DNA of 64,000 nt from Leptasterias polaris. Lineage: Eukaryota > Echinodermata > Asteroidea > Forcipulatida > Asteriidae. The notes under the pieces were generated by a model. The model had not been told where the DNA came from. It saw only the letters and a list, made by a program, of their open reading frames with translations, and did not search any database. The stretch is taken from the NCBI GenBank assembly GCA_037783415.1, contig JAZGTN010000035.1, forward strand, positions 4,588,001 to 4,652,000. Direction: 5' to 3'. The stretch's first letter is position 1. Every line of letters starts with the position of its first letter. The position numbers and the translations under genes are program-made. Of this stretch, positions 32,501 through 44,500 are shown in pieces.

Positions 32501-35500
32501 TACACCAAGTGAGGATACTTGATCTTTGACAATTACCAAAAGTATACCCTGCCTTTAAAAATATAATCACTTATTTAAAATTGCACTGAACGTTCATTGC
32601 AATGATGACAAGATTCTATGATCACATAGCTTTTCAGTTATTCTTTTGTGGGTACGTAAAACACTGTCTTTGTCTGTAAATTCAATTTTGGCCGTAAGTG
32701 AGGACTCCGTGATTGAAATGAAGCCAGTTATCCACGCTGCATTTTGCCTCTTGCTATTTATACAAACCAGACAAGGATTACCTCCATTTCCATTGCTAGG
32801 CAACCGCCACCAGCTCTTATTTTTCACTTGTCACTATTTATGTTCTTGATCGCATTGGTATGTGTTTTCTTTCCATCAACACAAACAGTTTTTTGCTGTG
32901 TTGTACTATGTATTAGATTTTGTTGGTGAAATTTGTACGCACTCTGCTTTGTCTCTTTTGGTGTACATGTACATTCATTCACTGTGTACATCATTGTACA
33001 TCGTTGAACATGTACATCATTGCACTCAGTGATCAACTGCTCAAATAAAAGTGTTTATGTTAGGTCGAGTATACAGTGCTTAACACACATCCATGTATGG
33101 GTCAGGGTCCTCCCCATCGGGCAGATACGTGAGAATTGCATGCTGATACGCCCACATTTCAGCCAATATGCCCCCCCCCCCCACAAAAACATTAATAGTA
33201 AACCATAGGCCCTATAGAATGCTCTAGATTGCATACATGTAGTAGGGCTTTTTAAACCAAGATAAGCACTAAGTAGAAAACATTTCAAAGACCTTGTTTC
33301 AATTCAGCTAGCTTCGGCCAAACATCCACAAATTTAGGTCCAGAACAGCAATATTTTTTTTGTCAGGCTTACCAGTTGAATAAATGCTTATTTTGATTGC
33401 GGCAATCAAAATAGTAGTACATGTAGCTTAGGGGGTCTTCAAATGCCATTTTCTCAACTTTGACAGCATTTCAGATGGAAATAAAATCTCTGGAGTGTTG
33501 GTGCTGGTAAGTGGTATGAATTTTTTAATCAGTGAGTTTTCTTCCTTTTTTTTTCTTTTCAATAACTAACAATAATAAGACCATGTAACCTTCCTTTACA
33601 AAAGGAGTGACATTCCGGGTCATTTCCTGGCAGGCGAGATACTTCACTGGCCATATGAAAATGTTTACATTTGGTTTCATAACTTCCGAACAGCCGAACA
33701 AGCTTTGAGATGTGCCCCCTTTCTTCAAATCAAAAGTTGATGAAAATCAGACAGTGCAATCACTATGAAATGTAAGATTGTTCTGTGTTCTTTCATTGAG
33801 CTGTGTACAAATCGTGCCTGCAGGAAGTCTAGGCTCTGTGGCTCTCTTGTAAACATTTGATGTCACAGGCTATGGTCTATACTTTGGTCTTTCATTAATG
33901 CAGATCATATTTCACATAAATTATATACACATTAATATTTGTTATGAGAACATTTACTACACATAGTGGGTAAGAGCATATAAGGTTGCATCCCACATTG
34001 AAAGGTATTATACAGGATCGGTAAGGATAAAAAAACATCATTGTTTAACTTCAGTCTGAACGCTTCCTGAAAGTTCATACTGGAATAATTTTTTTCTGTG
34101 AAATATTTCCCTCTGAAAAGGAAGTCAAATCCAAGAAAACTGTATTTGAAAACCTTTAAAAAAACACAACAGCTGATTTCAGTTGTTACAACCAAAATTA
34201 AGGACAATGTGTTTACATGCTTAATATTGTGCATGGTTTTTCACTATTTTCACCTGACTCACACAACGGATGGATCCCAATTTTTCACATGTTTATTATT
34301 CCATGTATTATGGTTGATCACACAAAACATGAACACTGTCAGTGACTATTTTATCAGCTGCACCAATCCTGTACAATACCTTTAACATTAATCATCATCA
34401 TGTAGTCGGGGTGAACAGCTTCCGAGCGACATTGCAAATCAACTTATGAGCTGATTATTTATGATGTATGCATTTTAAACATTACTTGGCAATAAGTGCC
34501 CGAGCATTCAGGAGGTTGGCAGACAACCTAGATTGTCCGTCTTGATCAACACTGCCGGATAGGGACACAACTTCCTGCCTCCAGGTTGGGACTCTGCCTT
34601 CACGGACTTTGCATTAATCAAGTCATTTAAATCATCAATGACAATCCATGAACTCCACATTTTCAAAAGAGCACATTTCCTCAAGTATTTTGACTTGAAA
34701 TTTCAAAGAGTGGGAATCCTAGATTAGGAGGGAATGCCGTCTCCTTTTACAAATTATAATATTGCAATTATGTAGAAAGGGGGTAGAGCAGGTGAGACAC
34801 GTCTTGAATGTCGTCGTTACCAGCTTGCCCACAAAGAGTATCCATTACAGCTACAGAGGAAGAACGTACTTGAACACATTCACTGTCCATTCCTCCAGAT
34901 ATTTTTAATATCATTTTAATATTCCTCTAGATCTCGTACGATCTTCGAGGTCGAGAACAGTACTTCAAGTACGAAGCCATCTGACTGTCCTACGCCGGGA
35001 TGTTTACTCAAACAGCCAAAGGTTGCCTGCCGTGACCTGATTCCTTGCCTGTTGAATGAATAACTAGACTAGGACTCCCTGATAGAGATAGAGACCGTTT
35101 GTAGCATATTTTCTACATTCTTGTCCCATACTTGACAGAGAAAACATGTATTGTGTTTCAATCACATTTAAAAATACCACCCCCCCCCCCCCCACCCTGT
35201 TAGAAAAGATGAAACATACCTGTCTGAAGATTGATTCGTACGCAGCTTGGTTGCTACCGGCAACCTGGAAATTAAAACAAAACAGGTCACTGTCAAATTT
35301 TAAAGAAGAATTTGTTTTTAAACAAATAAAGATTGGTTTGTCAATGCTAAATTCATTACATGTACATGTACATATGTAAAAACACTTTTCTTTCAATACA
35401 TCCAACAGTCAAATGGAAAAAACAAATAATAATAAATAAACCACACAATGCATTTCAACATGTCGAAAAGAACAACATTAAGTTTATAATAGCATTCATG

Positions 35501-38500
35501 ATGACTGGGGTTCTTCCTTCCAACTTCACAAAACCTTACTTCTTGACACAATGTAAACAGTTGTCGTTAAAAACAAGAAGTCAATTGGCATGCCCAGCAA
35601 TTCATGCCAGAATGTAAACAACTGCCTTACGGACGACTGCACCAACAACGGTTGGTATATCTCCATGTATGTATTCTGCACATAAGATAAACCCCCTCCA
35701 GTAAACTGCCAACACGCCTCCGGCTCCGCCCACCCTCCATACTGAGAGTCACACATCTGCATTGTTTAAGGATTTCTCGTTGACTCAATCACGACTTCAA
35801 TTGACAAGAGCAGGTAGATCTAATTTCTAAGAACTGGGTGACTGTCTTGGACTGATACAACATGGCACTAAGTCTTTGAAGCGAGCGGCCCTGTGCGTGT
35901 GTCCCTAACAATGTAGACTCAGATACGATTTATTATAGAAACTCGGAGGATAAATTTAGCAGCGATATCCTGACGTGGCTAGAGAGAGGAACCACAGTCT
36001 TAAGGCCCTCAGGAAGTTACAATGAAGGCCTTCAAACCCCCTCCACATAATAGATAATACTAAAACATGTAGCAATGAAAATATTGTAATCAATCTAACA
36101 GATGAGTAATTCTGAGTAGAAATCTCCTGACCTTCTTGGTAATGATAGACATTATCATGGACAGGGTTCTCCCCACGCACTAGTTACATGTAAGTGTATC
36201 GGGCCGATACGCACAAATTGCGGCTGATACACCAACAAATATATATTTACATGTATCTATCAACCCTTTCATTTTCTCGCATTGCCCGTCCTTTTGTCCT
36301 CACTGCTTTACTCTGATTGGTTCTTAGCCACCCACTTGTTTGTAAATTAATAACATTAGTTGGCTATAGTTTTCCAGTGGTTTTTTTCTGGATGCCTTCC
36401 CATAATTCTTTGCTCCTCTTTTTACTTTAAATGGATATGTTTTTGTTTGTGCTTGTAGGGCCTTTAAAATCAAAAATTAACACCAAGTAAAAAAACATTC
36501 TGAGGACATTCTGAGGAACTCAGCGTGCTTTAGCCAAACTTCCAAAATTCTGGTCCAGAATGCCCCCTACAGTTTTGGAAAATCCTTGGGAGGACCCTTG
36601 ATGTTCCAGTATTAATGACCATGAAACATACATTTATATATTGAGGAAGATTTCTTACATGTGTGTCAGAGATATCCTTTAGAAATTAGACAGTTTTAAA
36701 AGCTGGGATTTTTAAAATAATTATTTGCCTCCTAAGATGATATTTATTCCCTTATTGAAGTGTCAACTACATTATAATAAGCAATTTGCAAACTAGTTTT
36801 TTAAGATTGTCTGGTAGACTGTACATTGACTTGATTAGTTACAAGTGAACACTCATATAGGATTCCCCAGGCTAAAGACAGTGATTACTAAATCGTACTT
36901 CAAGTAATGCCATAACTAGCGCTGCTTTCTTGTCATGTACACGTTTCAGCAGATTTTGCTCAAAGTGTTTGGCGCATGTCTATTAGTAGTCTGGTGCATG
37001 GGAACACACAAACCACAGACAAGTACTAGACTGGCAGAGTCTGGGGAGTAGTAACTTATCCTCCATACACATAATTTTGCTGATTTTAGAACAACCTCAG
37101 GAAGTCTAACCACTTAACCGATTATACGAGGTACCAATGACTCGGCTGGCTCCTTGCAATCCATATTACATTGTAAATGCATGACGGCATCTGGGAATTA
37201 GCACCTTAGCCTCCAGTAAAGCCATTACAAATATGTTCTGGTTTATCAAATTTACTTTGGACACTGTGAAGCAGGCCTGATGCATCGTTTTTGAAAGGGC
37301 AAGGTGTGGAAATTTTTAACTTCTATTGGAACATTTCAAGGGGCACCAAGGCAATGACCTGGGGCAATGGAGGCAATTGCCTCCGTGAAGTATCGGGGCC
37401 TGTGTGTGCTTAAATTACCTTTTGTCTTCTGTGATCAAGACAATTTAAGAACACATCCTTAAGTCAGGGAGAACAGACATGTATGCACTAAGTTCAAGCA
37501 CCATTCAGGGTTTGCCCAGTGACTCTCGCCAGTGGGACCAGGTACCTTTTTGACTAGTCTATAATTCATATTAAATAGGGATGCTTTTCAAAACTGAACT
37601 AGCCAGCTGGACCACTTGGAGAGAATTTTAACAGGTCCTCAAGTATTTTCACGGGCATTTAGCCAGCAGACAACTGTTAAGAAAAACGCTTCCATTCTTG
37701 TTTTGATTTTGTTTTTGCTGTAACAATGCAGATCACTTGAAAAGAAGAAGACCATTCCGCATTATAGTGACAATATCTCTAACATTTCAAGGGCAGAGAA
37801 AATGTCTGTCCAGCCATCAGTGAATGTACTTCCTTGTTTCCACCAAACAACATATTATGTACGTGGACTTGTAGTTATTTCAAACGACAGAGCGTCAAAA
37901 ACAGACAATTTATAGAAGCTTTTGGCTGCTTGTTTTGACTCCATCCAAGTACAGCTAGCTCCATGTCATTATCTACTGCTATAAAAAACTCACCAGTCCT
38001 TGAAAGTACTCGGCACTCATTCTGACGCTACTTGGAATGTGAAAACTGAAGATAAGTAATCCTTATTCCTTCATGGACGTCATTCGATGTGCTTAGTTAG
38101 TGTGAAATGGAGTCTTGCCAACTATATTATATTTTGTGTGGGAAGCTACGGGATGTAGTAGTTTAGCTTCAACTTAGGGGGTGTTGCATTAAATTCATAA
38201 TGATATTTTGTAATTTGTTTTTCTTCTAATAGTGTCAGGGTTTTTTTGAGACAATTTATACCTTTATTTGGTTTGAATTTAATTAGCAAATTAGTTCAGT
38301 TCCAATGTTCGTTTTTGTTGTTTTGTTTTTTTCCTGGGGGGGGGGGGGTTGCCATTAAACAACCTAAAGTTGGATGACGTGTGTATAACCGCCATTTTTT
38401 CTGGACTGGCCTACGGCAGTTGGTGTTATTACAACTGGAATAACTTCAGAGCACCCGCAATTATTTGCTGGCAGACGGACGGCTGAGTTGAATATCCACC

Positions 38501-41500
38501 CAGATATTCCATTGTGCAACGTGCACAGGCATACACCTGCCGTGCTACGCTCTGTTTCAGCCGTATAAAGAGTACCAGAAGGTACTGGAATTCATGCTCA
38601 AAATGTCCCTTTTTCAGGGGGTTATTGTGTAATCTCTGATTCCAGACCATTGTCCTGTTGTTGTACAAATGTGGCATACAAGAATAGACAGGCTGCCACC
38701 ATTGTTTATCAGAGTCCTTCAAAAGGCATACGAAAGCGAAATACTTTGTTGCCCGATTTGTTTACAAAACGATCATAATCTTGCTTCCCTGTTTTGAATA
38801 AGTAAGAAAGAAGTCAATTTTCTGGGGTTAAGTTTGTTGGCATTAACGGTAACTGAATTATCCCTACTTAATCACTTCTGACCACAACCATGCAAAGGTC
38901 AGCTTCCGCTGTATTTATTCTCTCCACAACAATCCTAACAATTTCTATTATTACCCAAAAGGATTTTGGGACTTCCCATGTAAATTTACTTTGCTAGTTT
39001 TCATTTCAATTTTAGTCTTCAACAGAAAGTATCAAAGTAGCTTTTAGCATTACAAATACATGTAGGTTGAGGCTTTTCAGAGCGATTTAATTCGAGGTAA
39101 TTTACATAAATGGTGAAGTACACAATAAAAACATCAAAACAAGAAGGATCAGAATCCCATGATTTGTCCATGATTTGTCATCGTGTATCTCTTTCAGGGC
39201 AAAAGATGATCTCCTGAATCTTTTACCAAGCAATGAATGTCAATATTTGACTTTAAGGTAGGGTTTATACTAGATTTGTTTTTTTGTCAATGTAATGCTG
39301 ATTTATACAGCAATCCTTCACCGATCTTGAACTCTTGGTGGCAGCAGATACGCCTCCATTATTGCGGTGGTACCTGGGTGGTACTGCGCTGCCTAGCGAC
39401 GGGTTTAAGCGAATTGCAAAGTAAAAGTCCAATAACCCGTGACTGATCAGATGATCGCTGTGTAGCCCAACCCTTAAACCCGTCGCTAGGCAGCGCAGTA
39501 CCACCCAGGTACCACCGCAATAATGGAGGCGTATCTGCTGCCACCAAGAGTTCAAGATCGGTGAAGGATTGCTGTATAGGAATAATTATAAAGAAAGGTA
39601 CAATAAAAGTCACATGTGTTAGTTTCAGCTACATGTACTTGCTACTTGCTGAGAAAAACAGCAAAAAAAAAGTCACAGTGGCACCAGCATTCGCAAACAA
39701 ACACAAACCCTCAGAAATCTGAGATCTGATTCATGCATGCATCTTTTCTCAAAGTAAAATATTTTGGGGTCAAAAATTATCCAAACCATATTACTTCAAT
39801 TCTTTCTCAAAATAGTTTATTCTTCATGTATCAACAGCTGCAGTGCCTCTCACCAGGTAAGTTTTTGTGGTCATTAATTATTGGGGAACTTACCAATATA
39901 TGACCCACTATCTTTTTTACAATCGTTTTACAATTCAACAAGCAGTTTTATATTGCTGCAATTTGAAATCCACCTAAATTACACTTATAACCAAATCCCA
40001 TTCATTGTTTTAACCCCAGACGCTAAGGTCAAAATGATGAGCATCTGAAGTATTGGTTCGTGTCACTTCCTACGTTGTAGTTATGAACAGGAAGTATCCG
40101 TTATGTTGGCACTATTAACGATCAATTAAGTGGGCGGAGCTTAGTGGTCAATACGACGACTACCGTACACTCACAATGCAACCATTATTAGTCTGGGGGA
40201 TAAGAAGCAGACAGCTTAATGAGTGAGAGAAATGGCAAGGAACCAGACCGATCTGTCTTCTAGTCACTAACACATGGAGGTTGGGGGAGGGAGGGGTGAC
40301 ATCATCCAATTCCGGGGGCCTATTTGGGGAATGGCCAACACCCATAACTGACCCGTTCCTTTCCCCTTTCCATCACCCGATATTAAGAAAGAGGTTATCA
40401 CTCCCTAATCCCTACCCATATGCCTCATTTCCCATGCGATGTATACCCGTACGATCACAAAATTACGCCAAGTTCAAAAGGAAATGAAGTCAAGAGAGGA
40501 TGTGTGTTGATATTACAACTGTAGCAATCCCTAAATGAAAATAGTATGGCTTCCTATGCCATGTTAAAGAAGCTCCCTGCCGTGATTTATCCAGCAGACA
40601 TTTGTATGCATTGATTCGCCTACTAGATCAAGGTTTGCCCGAACTTTTTCAGTGAGTAAACTGTGACTAGCCAGCACAACCAGCTAGCTTGCAACTTTAC
40701 TAGTCCGCCAGCTTTTTCACTGGTCCATATTTCAAATTAATTAGGAATGCTTTCCAATGCTGAATGAGCCAGCCGGACCACTTTCAGGAGTGAATTTTGA
40801 CTGGTCCTCATGTGTTTTAACTGGTATTTGGCCAGCACGACCACTGTTAAGGGGAATGCTTGAGTTTAGATTGACTTCAGTGAGCGATTTCCCAGGTACA
40901 GCATAGCAAAACGCTACAGAAAATGTATCGGTTGCTACTTTAAAATCATCACTAGCTATTAAATATTGGCATTCAGTGTGTACAAAAGATGTTCAATCAA
41001 AATATTTTGCTATGCAAAATTGTTTGAAAAACTGGAATAGAAAGCAAGCACATCGCCCATCAAGAACAATAAGGAATAAAGGTGTCACTGATATCATTGT
41101 AAAGTTTTTCTTTTTGAATCTGTGTGGTTCTGAGAAGAAGGGATTCTCACTATCAAAAGTGACATGATGGTGTACGTTACGCATTACACATTGTATTTTA
41201 TTGGTAACCATCCTGCTCTTGTTAGTCCATATGGGTATTTGGTTTTAAAGCCCAGTTTGTTTCTTCTGAATAAATGCAGGAATGTTCAAGAAATGTATAC
41301 CTTTGGGTTTTGGAGCAGTTTGGTTGTTTTAATCCTAACCTGTGGTAATTTCATTTCAAAAGGTGGTAGCGCTTTTGAGATATTGCCGATAAAATGGAGC
41401 GATTATGTCCATGCATGAAGAATTACCAGTAATTAGAATGTACACAATCTGAGAAACATATCATGCAGAAATGTTTCTCAGATTGAAATGATTTTGAATC

Positions 41501-44500
41501 CCTCTCTCTCTAAAACCACATTCCTTTGAAGGGAATTGTTTCTCAAAATGTTATACATTAACAACAGCTGCAGTGCTTCTTACCGAGTAAGTTTTTATGG
41601 TCATTAATGTTTGGAGTAATTACCAAAGGTATAACCTCCCTTTAAACTTTGCTAATCTTTATTTATTCTTACTCTACTGGACAGACAATATGACGAAGGA
41701 ATGTGGTTTTGGGATTGTTTGTTTTAAAAAGAAAAAATTGCATTTTCTTGTACATTTCTAACTCTTTTACATGTAACTCTAACCACCTTCGGGTGCTTTC
41801 TGGACACCCTGCTAAATGCAGCAAAATGCAACAGAGTATTATGTTGCATTGTGACGTGAGCAGGTTCTCCTTCTTCTTCCATTAGAGTACAGTCCACCAT
41901 CTGGTGTATTAGCGCCAGCCAGTATTGGGCAGTCACCCTGCTACAGTAAATGCACCAATATGCATTGAAGCTTGCTGGGGACTTACAACATTCTATGCAC
42001 ATACTACATTGAACATGTCAAAGCTGTGCTAAAATGCATCTCACAGAGTATGGAATTTGATTTGACTGACAATTTAATTGCAACTAAATGCAACAATGTT
42101 TACAGTTTGGTGCGTGTGGCGTGTTTGGCAGGGAAAGTGTCAATGGGGAACAAATGCAACCACTATCGAGGAAAAAAATAGGACATTTGTCACACTTGAT
42201 CAGTTACTGGTAACAAAACAGGGAGTTCACATTGTGTACAAATTGCATTCACATTCATCTACATGTAAATGGGAACTTCCCGTTTCGTTTCATTTCATTA
42301 GTCTTGCATACATGTAAGAGTGTAGACTACATGTACGTGGTGACAAACTGACAATGGGACTAACTACACACAGGGCTGAGTTATTAAACCTTTTTATTCT
42401 TTAGTCATGAAGAACAAACAGTCATGAATTGCCAATAGCTCTGGTAAGAAAAAACCTTAAAGTTATAGTTTCTACATGACAATAGACTGTGTACATTTTT
42501 GATCGTAAAATTATGTACAATTTTTTTTTTACAAATGTTCTAAAGCAAAGTGCATTGGAACCCAATTTTCCACAAAATATTTGAATATGTGCAAGGCTTG
42601 CACAGACCATGATCACACTGCTACATTTATGTAGCTTGGCGGTGATTTGTTTTAAATATTGCTGTTTTCCTTTAATTTACACTGAAGTAAAAGTAGCAAA
42701 CCATATGGTAGGCTTACATTTTTAAAATGCAATGCAGGTCTCAAACCCCCATAAAGATATTATAAAACCAATAAGACTTGTAGCTTGTGCTCCTAAGACC
42801 AGAAATGTTTTCCTCCTTTTTCACATTTTGCAGAGCTTTTGTGAATGATTCATTAGTAGTTGACAACCAAACCAATAAAATATTATAATCTAAAAAATGT
42901 AACTGCGTACATGTTTTTACATTGGGAGGACAAACACTTGGACTTGTTTTGGATGTGAGGTTGCTGACTGGCCAAATGCTAAAACCACTCGGTGGCAATC
43001 CGATCCTGTGTGTGTGTGTGTGTTTTTTTTTTTTACCTTTGCCCCTAGGGAAATGGATTGTAAACTAATTGGGAATGTACCATAGACAGATAAATGTGGA
43101 CATTGTAAAAATAACTAATAACATAACACAGGCTCTACATTGCTGCCAATAGACCATGTGACCTGTGACATCACATGTTTACAAATGAGCCACAGAGCCT
43201 GGACTTCCTGCAGGCACAGTTTGTACGTAGCTCAATGGAAGAATACAATAAATCTTATGTTTTACGGAGATTGCACTGTCCGATTTTTCTCAACTTTTGA
43301 TATGAAGAAAGGGGGGACATCTCAAAAGCTGTACAGCTGTTGCTTTTGTAACTCTTGAATTTATGTAGAAATTATGACACAAAATATAAATTTTCCCATA
43401 TGGCCTATGTAGTATCTTGCCTGTCAGGAAATGCATTAGAATGTACAAGGTCACTACTCTGTAAACAAAGGTAGCATGGTAATGAGTGGACTGCATGGAG
43501 TAATGATGTTCCACAAACTTAGCTACAGTCAAACTTCAGGCCTGGAATTACATGGCTGCCACAGAGTCCTTGGTGCCTTTTGAAAAGTTTCCCATTGAAT
43601 TTCATATTTTCCAATGAAAATTGAAAGTGGCCTTTGCAAAATGATAAATGACCTTGCCCTCTCAAAGATGAAATTCCTTGCCTGGAACTTAACTACGTCA
43701 AGTATTGGGTTACTTTTAAAATCACGAAATTTGATTTTAACTTTCATTTTCAAAGAGCAAACCATCTCTTTGCAAAAACCAAAAAACAAAATGAAAAGAA
43801 AACATGCTGAATGAGGACATGTTAGAAGTGGATTAGTGCAGTTTCATCAAACTTTATGTTACAATTTTATAAGGCCAAACAAAATAAATGTTCTGTTTCC
43901 GATTACATGCCAATTTAAAATAGGGTCGGTAGGTCGGAAAGTTTTTTTTGTTTGCCTTTTTTTTTTATTCTAATAGGTTTGACGAGTGTGTAAATACCCT
44001 ACTTGCCCGATTCAAAACTAACACTAGTCTAACACTGTTTTTTTAGTTCAATTTTGTTAAAAACATATTAGTTTGGTCAAAGTCTGACACTTGGTTCATG
44101 ATACCTTCATTTTTTAATTTATTTATTTCTTTCATTTTTATTTTATTTCATTATTATTATTATTTTTTTTAAGTCGAATAAAAAGTTTAGGGTCGCGGCA
44201 TAAAGTTAGGGTCGGTCGGGAAACCGGAAACAGAACATTTATTTTGTTTGGCCCAACCACAATCTCATTGTTATGTTTAATGCCATGTTGATTTTGACAT
44301 ATCTGGAACTCCTTTACATACTCCTACAACTGTATAAAGGTTGAGGTTACACTATCCCTTTCACTATTTACATGTAACCACTTACAGCCAGTAATTACAC
44401 AAGCTTTTCAGTGCCAATCCAAGGGATGAAATTCAAAATTTCCAGGATATATTTTTGGGGATGAATGTTGTTGTCAAATTGAAACCATGACTTAACCAAG

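Noticed and set aside
34491..34575. Minus-strand frame [20 protein letters not shown]... in EPS15 intron 2, looking like an EF-hand loop
   Set aside because: The only usable donor (AA|GTAATG) leaves it in phase 2, incompatible with the phase 0 exons on either side, and the acceptor has no pyrimidine tract. Exons 2 and 3 join directly to give a normal EH1.
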